Below, piece by piece: positions 45,342-56,414 of a DNA stretch of 64,000 nucleotides. The DNA is from Luidia sarsii (Eukaryota > Echinodermata > Asteroidea > Paxillosida > Luidiidae). Location of the stretch: assembly GCA_949987565.1 (NCBI GenBank), contig OX465104.1, positions 3,423,301 through 3,487,300 on the forward strand. Direction: 5' to 3'. Within the stretch, counting starts at the first letter, position 1, and each line of letters starts with the position of its first letter. Made by a program: the position numbers and the translations under genes. The notes below the pieces were generated by a model that was given only the letters and a program-made list of their open reading frames with translations, did no database searches and was not told the origin of the DNA.

Positions 45342-45510
45342 AAAATTTAGTGGGCCTGACGTTTCGATCCTAGCAGGACCTTTCTCAAAGGCCTTTTTCT
45401 GCATTTGAGAAAGGTCCTGCTAGGATTGAAACGTCAGGCCCACTAAATTTTAGATTTACATTTTGGTAATTTTAGTCAGTAAGCAGTTTGCAACATTTTT
45501 GTATATCACC
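45342..45510 (+). mobile_element. inverted-dimer element with perfect 14-bp target duplication
   Basis: TTGTACAAGATCCT flanks the element at 45328-45341 and 45511-45524. Inside: inverted heads (TTTAGTGGGCCTGACGTTTC ... GAAACGTCAGGCCCACTAAA) then the tail GTCAGTAAGCAGTTTGCAAC to GTATATCACC. Best-preserved insertion of the family in this window. Confidence 0.9.
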
Positions 45511-45524
45511 TTGTACAAGATCCT

Positions 45525-46375
45525 GTTACATCCCTTCTTCGTAGCAGATAGCCCAAACACTTTTGTCGAATGTAGTCGGGAAACGTTACTCCGGGTTTTT
45601 AAATCCCGAAGTCGATTAGTTTTTTTAATGAATAACGGAGGGTACTGAACGACAACGGGTCAGTATACGGGCTACTGTTTCAGTCCCAAAAAAATCTTTT
45701 AGTCGATTCGTGAAAACCACTAGGCCGTTTTGGACGTAAGCTTTTTCCCACGAAGTAAAACAAGCTGTCCCATTCTCAGGGGTTCCTTATGTACATGTAC
45801 TTGCTGCGCAGTGTTGAGGGATTGCCCAATTTCCGGACATTCCAAATTTGAGAAATGTCCCTACTCGTCACCAGGAGATTAGTAATGGTATCAGACATTC
45901 CGTGGGTATTCTGCCGTTGTCGAGAAACGAGGAAGTCTGTTGAATTTCCTTTCACAAAAACCGCCGTCTATGTCTGAAAAAAAGATTTCATTTACACAGT
46001 TGTGTTATATTGTGGGCCTATATATTCAAGGCTCACGTTGAGTTTGACAAAGTGTGGCAGCGAACCTTTGACCGTCACAAAATGGTGCGCCTTTTCTTTA
46101 TTAGCTTTTCCGCAGCGAAGCGGAAACGGCGGAAAAGCTATTGTTTTTGTTCGGATTTTTTTTCTGACTTCTTTTTCTTGTCGGAAAAATCCCATAGACT
46201 TTGTACAGGAGTTTTGCAAGAGACACTTTTGCCATTAAACAAACGTTGATTTTCACCAAACTTGGCACATGCATAGAGCTGTTGCTGAAATTTGTCCTCG
46301 TAACCTTGATATCATCATGACGTCATCAAGTTTCACGTGACAGCGCTTGAATAATAATTCATGTTGTGAAAATTA
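45525..46375. other. intergenic DNA with short palindromes
   Basis: AGCTTTTCCGCAGCGAAGCGG and a nearby CGGAAAAGCT (46106-46140) form a hairpin; ATGACGTCAT-type motifs near 46317. No gene. Confidence 0.45.
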
Positions 46376-46582
46376 ATGAGTAAACAACGCCTGAAGTTAA
46401 AGTATCTTCACAATTCGATCACAAATCAATTTTCTTTTTTGTGTATTTTCGGACATTTTAAGTATTAGAGGATATTATATTTTGATATCATTTGAAAGCT
46501 AATGGTATACTCTTTTACATCATTAGAAAATCTCAAAATCTCAAAAGTGGGGTTATTCCTCATTATGCTGTGCCGGGTCACA
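46376..46582. mobile_element. GTGACCCGGCAC MITE, one end missing
   Basis: Starts inside the element at GAGTAAACAACGCCTGAAGT and ends TATGCTGTGCCGGGTCACA. Confidence 0.8.
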
Positions 46583-46861
46583 TTTTGCCAACGGAGCGAG
46601 ATCTTTTCATTTTATCTTTTATATATATTAGGGATATGGTTGAGAAACACCTTCCGGGGCCAAAATGACATGACGCAACCATGACGTCATCAAAATGCGT
46701 GATTCTAAAGCACATATTAGCCATTGGTAAATCTTCTCGAAATTTGGTGCACATTTAGCTATTTTACTAGACATTTAAAATCTTAGGTTTAAAATCAAAG
46801 GACCATTGTTTCAAATTATTTTGAATTTTTGAATTTTATGCTCAAGTCCCATAGACTTTGT

Positions 46862-47054
46862 GATTGCATCTTCGGTATTGCCAATCCGAAAATCGAGGTA
46901 TTTAACCCTAGCAGGGCAGGCCTGATGTTTCTTTATTTGGTGGTCATAAGTATGGACACCCCTCAAGACCGAGGGTTAACGTCCCCGACGCATATGAGGC
47001 CCAACCATTACACCTCAACCTTGCACGTTCTATGGGGCTACCCGGGAAATAATA
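46862..47054 (+). repeat. duplicated segment X, copy 0
   Basis: CTTCGGTATTGCCAATCCGA, then GACGCATATGAGGCCCAACC and CTTGCACGTTCTATGGGG. Matches parts of 47220-47322 and 49708-49850 with an extra 60 bp inside. Confidence 0.75.
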
Positions 47055-47055
47055 T

Positions 47056-47102
47056 TTGTGACCCGGCTCAGCATAATGAAGAATAACCCCTACTTTTGAG
47101 AT
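47056..47102. mobile_element. GTGACCCGGCAC MITE terminal fragment
   Basis: Only TTGTGACCCGGCTCAGCATA and about 30 more bases, cut off exactly where the duplicated block (AGACAATCTTCATGATATCG) begins. Confidence 0.75.
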
Positions 47103-47103
47103 T

Positions 47104-48200
47104 AGACAATCTTCATGATATCGACCCCGAATGTGATTGGTAAAATGAAATGAATTGAAGAATAAATTGAGACCTTTCAAAAATAGTTTCACTAAATGAA
47201 ATTATAGGTTCACCCGTACACAGTAGCTTCGGTATTGCCAACCCGAAAATCGAGGTATGTAAATAACGGGACAGACGCATATGAGGCCCAACCATTACAA
47301 CACAACCTTGCACGTTCTATGGGGGAATCCCAATCAGGCCGATATTACACATTTGTTTGGATACAGCTCCTCACTACCATGCGTAGCGCCAGTGTAATAA
47401 ATAATTTCACCCTTTTGTGACTTTTCCCTTTACACAATACACATAACATTTAGTTTTTAGGTATATTCCAAAGATAGATAAGACTCAGACTGAGTCTCAC
47501 ACCAAACTGAAAAGATGTCTGGTCAAAGACTGCCTGCATTTCTCAGGCCTTGTGATCTCCACGATAGTCTCAGGGAGAGAGTTCCAAAATAGTATAATGG
47601 GGAAGAGGGATTTTCGAAAATGGCAAAACAAAAAATGGCTACAGCTCATTATGGTAACAGCTGCTGGTATGAAGCAAAAACCAGAGGTCCAGTCAAAGTT
47701 TTCTTTACCTTTTTTTTCAATATGAATCAATACAAAATGAAATCTTGCATGCTGCAGATCTGAATTTGGCTGTGGTTGCGTTTACGCTAGGGATGACATT
47801 CGTTCTTTGGGGCAATTTATGCAAGGAAGAGAGTATTGATATCACAATTTCAGAAATATCACCAAGTCTTAAAATTTTCAGGAAATGCTCTACACTGCAC
47901 CAGAGATCAGCACAGGTCGCAATTAATTCTGGCTCTTACTCTCTAAATGCAAACTAGTGAATAATACATTATCTCAAGGAGAGGAAATCGCTCCAAAACC
48001 GCTCAAAAAGAGTGAAAAATACTGCCAAAGATGTGAAAACCGCTCGGAGTGGAGTGAAATCCCACTCTTGTAAGGAGCCATATGGAGCCCTACTCGATAG
48101 AGCTACTCTATAGAGTGGTGTTTGACTCCATTCTTAGAGGTTTACACACCTCTTACACAGCGCTAGATGCATTGTGGTCGAACATAACCCTGAAATTCGT
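47104..48200 (+). repeat. segmental duplication, copy 1
   Basis: Blocks 47104-47322 and about 47336-48190 match 49596-49828 and 50404-51222 at high identity. In copy 2 the blocks are separated by about 575 bp, which themselves match 48660-48868 plus 49233-49340. Confidence 0.85.
47497..47730 (-). pseudogene. probable C-terminal end of a non-LTR retrotransposon ORF, copy 1
   Basis: On the - strand an open stretch reads HFRKSLFPIILFWNSLPETI, then VEITRPEKCRQSLTRHLFSLV before a stop. The F-x-K/R-S-x-F-P-x-x-I-x-x-W-N-S-L-P block followed by a short helix and H-L-F is the usual C-terminal end of jockey/CR1/L2-type ORF2 proteins. The reverse transcriptase core is absent. A nearly identical copy lies at 50565-50789 because of the segmental duplication. 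Confidence 0.5.
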
Positions 48201-48237
48201 ACCATGAAGATGCTGCTCTGAAAAGACAAGAACGTTA

Positions 48238-48645
48238 AGGTCGCCGCGCACGACAGCTATCTGCTGAGCAAAAATTCTCTGGAGGCCGTTAGCTCAGCAC
48301 GTAGCTCACCGTGTGTGCTGAACATTTGGTGAGATTTCTGCCTCAAGAGGCCGTGAGACCAATATCTATCCTGTTTGATTTTGGCAACCACGTGAATAGG
48401 GCGTGCGCTTTCATCGGCCAGTTGCTATATTGTTTTGCTCGGCACGTAGCTCAAGTCGCCGCACACGATGAGTTTTCATCCACGAGAGGCAAAAAAAAAA
48501 TTAAACAGGATAGATATTGGTCTCACGGCCTCTTGAGGCAGAAATCTCACCAAAAGTTCAGCGCACACGGTGAGCTACGTGCTGAGCTAACTACCTCGAG
48601 AGAATTTTTGCTCAGCAGATAGCTCTCGTGTGCGGCGGCCTTTGG
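48238..48645. mobile_element. MITE with arms of about 135 bp
   Basis: Left arm GTCGCCGCGCACGACAGCTA ... CCAATATCTATCCTGTTT (to about 48378), right arm its reverse complement from about 48497. Spacer of about 120 bp includes GGCACGTAGCTCAAGTCGCC, a partial internal third copy of the arm motif. Confidence 0.85.
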
Positions 48646-48868
48646 GGCGTGACGTGGTCTCAATGCGAAGGCTCAACGTTACATGGCTCCCGGTCTGACC
48701 GTCAACAAAAAACTGCCTCTGCGCGCTGCCGGCACCCAACTCGGTGTCTGTCATTGTTCCGTCGAAGTTAATGGCTATACCTACAAAATTAACGATCACT
48801 TATCTTGTCAGCAGTCTTTCAAACACAAATAGCACACGATTCCTCAAGCCAAACAGTGTAATGATGAT

Positions 48869-49232
48869 ATATATTTTTTTTATTTTTTTTATTTTTGTGC
48901 TTCTTTGTGTGTGTTTTTTATTAACGATTCTCTATTTCTCAATGTTTTTACACCCTCTTTTATGAGTATTCGTTTTTTAGATCAATTTTTTTATATTTGT
49001 ACATTTTCAGCCACCAGTAGCTCCATGTTTCAATGTGTAAATGAGTTTTCATTTCTCCGTCTTGGTGTTGATCACATTCTTAATAATTTCTTAATAATAT
49101 AATGTTTTTGAAATGTAAATGTATATGTTTTTAATGAAGCAAATATAAGGAATTGTGTGTAATGCAAATACATTCCAGCCGTTTGGCTGCGAGGAGGCAT
49201 AATGAAATAAATAAACCATAATAATAATAATA
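48869..49232 (+). mobile_element. retrotransposon 3' end with (ATA)n tail inserted in a duplicated block
   Basis: About 364 bp of T-rich sequence ending GCCGTTTGGCTGCGAGGAGG, CATAATGAAATAAATAAACC and ATAATAATAATAA. The paralogous site at 50317-50345 (GTAATGATGATTACTCCAGG) lacks it, which defines the insertion. Tail structure suggests a CR1/L2-like LINE 3' UTR; no coding part remains. Confidence 0.65.
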
Positions 49233-49465
49233 ATTACTCTAGGAAGGTGAAATTGCCCCTTCATTTAAAAAAGTACAACCCGTGTCATAGGGCATAATAT
49301 ATCACCATTCCCTTCCGGCTGATGTTACATTTGTTTAAGTTTCTTCTTTTATTCATCACGCGGTGGCGCTGTTCGTGACGTCGACTCCGGAGATCGAGAG
49401 TTCGGGAAGTCAAGATGGTCTGGTACCAAGAGTGCGTTATGGGTACCATGCTAACAAGGCAGCTA

Positions 49466-49570
49466 CTTTCAAAGGTCCTGCTAGGTTAGAAACGTCAGGC
49501 CCTCCTAATGTTTGATATTCGCTTTTTGGTCATTTTAGTCAGTAAGCAGTTTGCAACATTTTTCCATATT
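49466..49570 (+). mobile_element. single-head element with tail
   Basis: CAAAGGTCCTGCTAGGTTAG, AAACGTCAGGCCCTCCTAAT, then TTTTAGTCAGTAAGCAGTTT. No second head. Confidence 0.75.
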
Positions 49571-49595
49571 ACTGTTGAAAGAAATAACTCTCATC

Positions 49596-51240
49596 TTAGA
49601 CAATCTTCATGATATCGACCCCGAATGTGATTGGTAAAAAGAAATGAATTGAAGAATAAATTGAGACCTTTTAAAAATAGTTTCACTAAATGAAATTATA
49701 GGTTCACCCGTTCACAGTAGCTTCGGTATTGCCAACCCGAAAATCGAGGTATGTAAATAACGGGACAGACGCATATGAGGCCCAACCATTACACCGCAAC
49801 CTTGCACGTTCTATGGGGGAATCCCAGGCTCCCCGGGAAATCATACTAGTACTATCGTTGGGGCATGCGTTTACCATAATTATGTAGCTACTCCAGCCCT
49901 TATGGCCTCCCTAATTTATAGTCGACTAGTCTTTGCCGGGATGGGGGGGGGATGCAGTCAACCATTAACTGTCGTATACCTCCAGGGATCGCGCTCCGTT
50001 TTCATTCAAATGTAAACAACCATTTGTTGTAAACTGCGTAGGCTTGTAAATTAATGTGTGTCATACGTTGCCAGGCCTCGCCGAACGTTACATGGCTCCT
50101 GTTTCGACCGAGCTGCTGTCAGTGACGCCTACCGTGACGCACCGTCAAAAAAATTGCCTCTGCGCGCTGCCGGCACCCAACTCGGTGTCTGTCATTGTTC
50201 CGTCGGAGTTAATGGCTATACTTACAAAATTAACGAGCACTTATCTTGAGCACTTATCTTGTCAGCAGCCTTTCAAAAACAAATTGCACACGATTCTTCG
50301 AGCCAAACAATATGTAATGATGATTACTCCAGGTAGGTGAAATTGCCCCTTCATAATACCAAAGTACAACTCATGTCATGAGCATAATATCACCATTTGC
50401 TTCAGGCCGATATTACACATTTGTTTGGATACAGCTCCTCACTATCATGCGCAGCGCCAGTGTAATAAATAATTTCACCCTTTTGTGACTTTTCCCTTTA
50501 CACAATACACATAACATTTAGTTTTTAGGTATATTCCAAAGATAGATAAGACTCAGACTGAGTCTCACACCAAACTGAAAAGATGTCTGGTCAAAGACTG
50601 CCTGCATTTCTCAGGCCTTGTGATCCCCACGATAGTCTCAGAGAGAGAGTTCCAAAATAGTATAATGGGGAAGAGGGATTTTCGAAAATGGCAAAACAAA
50701 AAATGGCTACAGCTCATTATGGTAACAGCTGCTGGTATGAAGCAAAAACCAGAGGTCCAGTCAAAGTTTTCTTTACCTTTTTTTTTCAATATAAATCAAT
50801 ACAAAATGAAATCTTGCATGCTGCAGATCTGAATTTGGCTGTGGTTGCGTTTACGCTAGGGATGACATTCGTTCTTTGGGGCAATTTATGCAAGGAAGAA
50901 AGTATTGATATCACAATTTCAGAAATATCACCAAGTCTTAAAATTTTCGGGAAATGCTCTACACTGCACCAGAGATCAGCACAGGTCGCAATTATTTCTG
51001 GCTCTTACTCTCTAAATGCAAACTAGTGAATAATACATTATCTCAAGGAGAGGAAATCGCTCCAAAACCGCTCAAAAAGAGTGAAAAATACTGTAAAAGA
51101 TGTTAAAACTGCTCGGAGTTGAGTGAAATCCCACTCTTGTAAGGAGCCATATGGAGCACTACTCGATATAGCTCCTCTATAGAGTGGTGTTTGACTCCAT
51201 ACTTAGAGGTTTCCACACCTCTTATACAGTGGTTTTCACT
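49596..51240 (+). repeat. segmental duplication, copy 2
   Basis: See copy 1. High identity and conserved indels indicate a recent event. The segment 49950-50045 inside it is a reverse-orientation SINE-like fragment. Confidence 0.85.
50565..50789 (-). pseudogene. probable C-terminal end of a non-LTR retrotransposon ORF, copy 2
   Basis: Same frame as 47497-47730 (RKSLFPIILFWNSLSETI, VGITRPEKCRQSLTRHLF). Present because of the segmental duplication. Confidence 0.5.
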
Positions 51241-51270
51241 CTTTTTGAGCGGTTTTTGGCTTTTCTTGAG
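51040..51270. mobile_element. MITE with CCGCTCAAAAAGAGTG terminal repeats
   Basis: Left end AAAACCGCTCAAAAAGAGTG, right end CACTCTTTTTGAGCGGTTTT. A complete element of about 230 bp; the copy at 47975-48165 lacks the right terminal repeat. Confidence 0.8.
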
Positions 51271-52334
51271 GAAATGTCACCCTTTGTGCGAGTGGATTAT
51301 TCAAACTTTTGCATTAAGAGAGTACACACACCCACCGACAGACAGACCCACGGACGGACAGACAGACGCACAAGCGAAATATTGTTTTATCAAGTACCGG
51401 TATATAAAAAACAACAACATAAATATATATGATGACGTCATCAGGTGTCAAGTTAAAGATGCATTTTCCCCATAGGTTTTGTACACTTCCTTTTTTGATT
51501 GGTATCTTGGCAGTTCAATTCACCGGGTGCTTAGAAGAACATGCGCAGATGGCCCTGACAGGCGTTCGAAACGATGACGTCATCAGGTGGAAAAGGGTCT
51601 TTCCCCAAAGGTTTTGTACACGTTTTGGTTGACCGTTCGATATCACACTGAATGACAGAAGGGTTCTAAATATCGGCTGAAGCTTACAGTGAGAAGGAAA
51701 GAGAGGGTGTATTAAAAACAATTTTCTTGTTCGTTTCATCGCAAATAATTATACCCAAGAGTCCAACGATTATTCAGATTGAGCGCATATGACATGAATT
51801 TGAAGGTGGCGGTTTTTCCCCATAGGTTTAATCCCTAATTATGCCTGACATCTAATTAGGTGCACATTTGGGTCCATCGACAAGAGCTGCTGTTGGAACC
51901 AAACAAATTCGTTACTGTGACGTCACTAGCGGTCACGTGTAATGAGTTTTGTACGCGGCTTTGTTGTCAACCGTACAATCGACTGCCTCATTCTCTGAAC
52001 CCAATCGATGGCAGACTTTCTACCGGGGATAATTTGAACATTAGCCTGATGGGGTCTTCCATCAAATTCGGCAGTGTGACATTGTTATGCTACATACAAA
52101 GTCGTTCTGCAAAACAGCTGCTGTTTTCCCCTGCACCTCTAGTTTCATCATTATACGCTTGCGTTACACAGACCGAGTGCTAAAACCATGCTAGCTCTAC
52201 TGTAAACAATATTGGCACGATTTGCCTTACTTTTGCCATCGTCTAAAAACCGCCAAATTGAAGATAAAACCTTTCTGCGTCCTCAAAATAGTACATAGGC
52301 TGAGTGGACTTGTATTCCCAGCTTGGCTGCAACC
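51271..52334. other. intergenic DNA upstream of the glycosyltransferase-like gene
   Basis: Direct repeats of ATGACGTCATCAGGTG and CCCCATAGGTTTTGTACAC-like blocks (51430-51485, 51575-51625). The presumed promoter of the next gene lies in the last few hundred bases; no TATA box recognised. Confidence 0.45.
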
Positions 52335-53495
52335 ATGTCCGGGCAACAAACTTTTTCGACCAGACAGATTTTGTCCGGGCTGGCGCTGTTTTTTGCACTC
52401 ACAGAGATGATTGGGATTTGCATCTTCAACAGTGGCGGCATTTTAACGTTAAAGACACCGCCACCACTGGGTCGCTGTGAGGTTTCAGGCAACGGCAGAG
52501 GTTTCGACGGCAGGGCCGGGTCCAGGCAAGTGTGTAAGAGACAGACACCGGTCAAATTTGTTGACGCTCATCCTTGGTGCGCGGGTAAGCCGGGCCAACA
52601 TCTATGGACGGTGAACGGGACCTCCGTGCCTAACGTCACCATCACGTCCGCTCCAAACACGTCCGGCAGAAACGACACCAGGAACGAAACGTATTTCCTG
52701 ACGGCCGTCGTCCTTGTCCGTATCTACGCCAACGATCTCAAAAACTTCACAAGCAACGAGCTGATCCATTGGCTGCAGTTCATGAGCTACGCCGGAGTGG
52801 AGCACGTGTATCTCTACGACGGCTACTTCTATCAGAACGAGTCCCAGAGAGATGTCGTGAGCTGTTTCATCAAGAGTGGCTTCGTGACTTACATGGACTG
52901 GCACCACAAAGCGGTGGACGTCGACAATCAGCACCGCGGGCGTGTCACCCAGCAGCCCGCTTACCAGCATTGCCTGGAGACATTCGGCCACCAGTTCGTC
53001 TGGCAGACGGCCACCGACATCGATGAGTATCCCCACTGCCCGTCGGACCGAGGTCCTGGCTTCCTGGTCCGCCTCGTCCACCGGGTGCTCTCATCCTGGG
53101 ACGACAAGAAGCCCGAGAAAGTCGGCCAGATCTACATGCAGAATTTCCTCTTTCTGGGCCCGCCACCCGACGTGGACGGACACCCGATCCTCCTCGACCG
53201 GTTCTGGAACCGCACCAGCAAAGTGTGGAATAGAAATGTGAAGCCAATCCTGCTGGCTAAAGGTGTCACCAAAACCAAGGTCCACTGGAACTTCCTTTTC
53301 AAGGGTTACACGTCCTTCTACGTGCCGACGAACATTGTGCGGATGAACCACTACCAAGGAGCCAGGTATTACTTTGACCATGAATATGATGCCAAACTGA
53401 AGAAAACAGTCATGGTGGAGGATCGCGGTATGAGTACAGCCGTCTCCATGCTGGAACTCTGCCGTGCGAGGTGTCCCGTAGGCTGCTGCATTTAA
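52335..53495 (+). CDS. type II membrane glycosyltransferase-like protein (GT-A fold, GT92/DUF23-like), intronless
   Basis: 386 residues in one exon; ATG in a good context (AACC before it). Residues 1-11 are a short cytosolic tail, 12-31 (ILSGLALFFALTEMIGICIF) a hydrophobic signal anchor, then a lumenal stem and catalytic part. The stem and domain carry eight N-glycosylation sequons (about N94, N100, N108, N113, N117, N137, N168, N292). Residues 141-162 (NELIHWLQFMSYAGVEHVYL then YD) match the start of GT-A domains that act on a neighbouring Y/D nucleotide site. DIDEY at 228-232 is the probable metal-binding DxD motif. MNHYQGARYY at 337-346 resembles the C-terminal His-containing motif of GT92. 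The likely site is Golgi/ER; donor and acceptor sugars cannot be told. A decayed duplicate lies at 56415-56665. GC content is higher than the flanks. Family level is moderately sure; an annotation simply as 'uncharacterised DUF23-like' would be equally honest. Confidence 0.78.
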   Translation: MSGQQTFSTRQILSGLALFFALTEMIGICIFNSGGILTLKTPPPLGRCEVSGNGRGFDGRAGSRQVCKRQTPVKFVDAHPWCAGKPGQHLWTVNGTSVPNVTITSAPNTSGRNDTRNETYFLTAVVLVRIYANDLKNFTSNELIHWLQFMSYAGVEHVYLYDGYFYQNESQRDVVSCFIKSGFVTYMDWHHKAVDVDNQHRGRVTQQPAYQHCLETFGHQFVWQTATDIDEYPHCPSDRGPGFLVRLVHRVLSSWDDKKPEKVGQIYMQNFLFLGPPPDVDGHPILLDRFWNRTSKVWNRNVKPILLAKGVTKTKVHWNFLFKGYTSFYVPTNIVRMNHYQGARYYFDHEYDAKLKKTVMVEDRGMSTAVSMLELCRARCPVGCCI

Positions 53496-53554
53496 ACATT
53501 CTCCATCAAAACCCGGTATCGTTTGCCTCCACATGAATATCCTCATACAAAAGA

Positions 53555-53695
53555 AACTGTTGCAAACCTATCACTGACTAAGGACCTGCAATATACGAAT
53601 CTCAATAGTTAGAGGACCTGATGTTTCGATCCTAGCAGCTCCTTTGAGAAAGGTCCTGCTAGGATCGAAACGTCAGGCCCTCTAACTTTTGAGAG
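53555..53695. mobile_element. inverted-dimer element, diverged
   Basis: Tail remnant GTTGCAAACCTATCACTGAC, then inverted heads (TAGAGGACCTGATGTTTCGA ... TCGAAACGTCAGGCCCTCTA) at 53604-53695. Confidence 0.75.
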
Positions 53696-53744
53696 GAATA
53701 TCCTTTTTATTAGAAAGGACATTTTGTCCCGTGGGTAAAACCAA

Positions 53745-56352
53745 GTATAGCCCATCCTGCTCTGGAGACAATTTCATAGAGCCGCTCATCAAACGACATT
53801 TGCTGAAGCCCAGAAACTCATGATTCATAGAATGAGCTAGCCAACCCAAACACCGCTTTAGTTTCATGCCAGAGTACAAGCATGCTGTAAACTGCTGGTT
53901 ATATAGCCGGCTATGAGAAGAGATGGTAGCTGGAACCCATATTTCACGAAGCCTTACGATGCATCTTATAACTCAACTTACGATTGATAACCCATCGTCA
54001 GTTGTGATACACCGTATGGTTTCTGTGCATTGCTCATCGTCTTGCAATTGATCGTAAGTTACGACGAGTTTGGTGAAATCGACCCCTGGTTAGGTAGGAA
54101 ACAAGTTAGCAGAATCCATTTCGTAGTGTAGGTAAGGAATGTGCACAAACCGTATGGCAGGGAATAGGGGTGGGTGACTTCCCCTGAATCTTGCGTCCCT
54201 CTCTGAGGGACGGAGGAAGAGTGACCCCCTAGCTATAAACTACGTGGTATGGACTTGAAGGGTGGGGTAAGTGCGCGGTTCAGTATGGGGTCAGTAGATC
54301 AGTTTAGGTAAATAGCTGTGTGTGTCTCTGCACACAGGGTCCTTTCTCGGCGGGCCAATCCTGAAATGTGCCTGGTACTCTATGCTAACTGAAATGACCT
54401 GAAATGAACTGGAATTCACAATTCCTCAGCGTTATCGTAAAGGGACGAAGAAACGCGTAGGGATATTCGAATTCCTAGTAAATCGACTTTAGTCTTTTGT
54501 TTAATATTAGATATCAATTTAAATGGTTTTCTTCGGAATTGGGAAAACACTGAATAGGTCCTAAGTCTATTAAACGGGCCTTTTTTTGTCTGTTAAAAGA
54601 CTACGAAATGCAAAAGATTAGTCTTAATGTTGGGTATCAAAGTGTTGGTGCATGATGACGGAAAGACTTCATTTTAGACTTAATAGTTCACTCTGTGTTG
54701 GAATTGCGAACAGTACCATGCACCAATACGCCGGAATATTGCATAATTAATATACACCTGCCCTTGTAAAATCCATGAACGCTTCCAAGTGTCTCAATTG
54801 GGCATCAGAAACGAAGAACATTTGCAAGAGCTCCGAGCAAACATGGCCTCGAAATTAATAAATCGCGTGCCAACATCTGGTTCGACTCCCCATAGACAAA
54901 CAAATTACCTTTTTATCTCTCTAATACCCTAATCGATATTTCTGTTCAGACAAATGTTTGGCTTCGCTTTCAACCGCTTCGATCGCGCGGACGATATAAT
55001 ATGAAATTAATGATGCATGCTTTGATGCATTTGATGCATTTTTCAAAGTACAGGTTGGAAATCAACTCGGGGAGAGAGCCATGCAGCTTAGTGCAGAGAC
55101 GTGATAGTGTATTAGTGATTTTACATGCAGGTTTGTGGTACCGTTGTCATACCCCCCCCCCCGCAGTGACTGGCGGGCCATTCAAAAAGATGGCGGCTTA
55201 CGGGAACGCGAATTCGACCACCGAATTCCATGATTTTTCCCTCTTTATGAAACTCATAGGTGAGTAGCACATAGGTAATTGTAGGTTGTTTTTTAACACC
55301 CAATCAGATAAGCCAACATTTTCTCTGAGTTTCATTCCCCTTTAATGTCGTATTTTTGTCGCATTGCAAACCCCTGCCCTCGGAAAATTCATGAACGTTT
55401 CCAAATGTCTCAATTGGGCTTCAGAAACGAAGAGCATTTGCAAGACCTCCGAGCAAGCATGGCATCGATATTGAATCGTGTTAAATATCTGGCTGATTCC
55501 CCAAAGAGAAACAATTTACTTTTTCATCTGATGTGATCAATATTTCTGTTCCGACCAATTTGGCTTCGCTTTCAACCGCGATGATCGGGCAAACCATACA
55601 ATATGATTATTGTTTTATTCTTTTTGGTTTTCCGATCAATGATGCATATTTTTGATGCACTCGGGAACAGAGCCATACAGTTTAGTACAGAGACGTGACA
55701 GTACTGTTCTGTTGTGCGGGACTGTTAAGTTTGAAAGGCTCACTCCCTTCAACTGGAGTGAAACTATAGTTTCTAGTTTTCTATGGAGTGGTCATAGTCA
55801 TGTCCACTTTTTAAAATAAAGTGAGTGAATAAAATAATGAGTGAAAATTTATCAGATGGAGTTGCATGAAGTTATAGATCAACCTCAAAATTTAGTGGGC
55901 CTGACGTTTCGATGCTAGCAGGACCTTTCTCAAAGGCAGGACCAAGTTCTCTGCCTTTGAGAAAGGTCCTGCTAGGATCGAAACGTCAGGCCCACTAAAT
56001 TTTTAGATTTGCATTCTGGTAATTTTAGTCAGTAAGCAGTTTGCAAGATTTTTGTATATTACTTTAAGAAATAGATTAAAGCAAAAGTTTAAACACATTT
56101 TTAATTAGCTGTAAAATTATATTTCATGAATTTTATCATTCACGTCTGTAGTAATCTTTCACTCCAGGGAATGACATTGAACAGCCAAACTGACCAATCA
56201 GGTGCCAGAATGCCAATCTGTGACATCACGCCGACCACGTGAATACTAATACTGTTTTTAGTGATTGTGTATGCATGCGTTGTGGTAATGTTTTGATAAA
56301 TCTTGTAATAAGCAACCATCATTATCATTGAGCTTACCCAGGTGGTAGAGGA
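53745..56352 (+). repeat. giant inverted repeat, left arm
   Basis: At least 2.6 kb, reverse-complementary to 61378-64000 with few indels. For example GTATAGCCCATCCTGCTCTG at 53745 matches the complement of the last bases of the window, and GAGCTTACCCAGGTGGTAGA (ends about 56349) matches the complement at 61380. The arm carries a GGATTTCAC-type MITE (53931-54088), two tandem related blocks (about 54764-55105 and 55372-55710) and an inverted-dimer element (55870-56065), all also present in the other arm; these insertions therefore precede the inverted duplication. Confidence 0.93.
55870..56065 (+). mobile_element. inverted-dimer element in left arm
   Basis: AAATTTAGTGGGCCTGACGT ... ACGTCAGGCCCACTAAATTT, then tail GTCAGTAAGCAGTTTGCAAG. 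Counterpart at 61655-61855. Confidence 0.85.
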
Positions 56353-56394
56353 GCCAGGTATTACTTTGACCATGAATATGATGCCAAACTGAAG
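56350..56394 (+). pseudogene. 45-bp exact fragment of the glycosyltransferase-like gene
   Basis: Identical to 53358-53402 (GGAGCCAGGTATTACTTTGA ... ATGCCAAACTGAAG). It begins exactly where the left arm of the giant inverted repeat ends. Confidence 0.92.
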
Positions 56395-56414
56395 TCCGCA
56401 ACACTTTCAGGTGA

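Noticed and set aside
52945..53247. Overlapping frames on either strand within the glycosyltransferase-like gene
   Set aside because: Shadows of the main frame, which carries the hydrophobic anchor, DxD motif and sequons.
55345..55536. 63-residue frame (RKIHERFQMSQLGFRNEEHL) repeated in both arms
   Set aside because: Occurs four times in tandem-duplicated blocks without any flanking coding continuation; may be relic coding sequence but nothing supports a gene.
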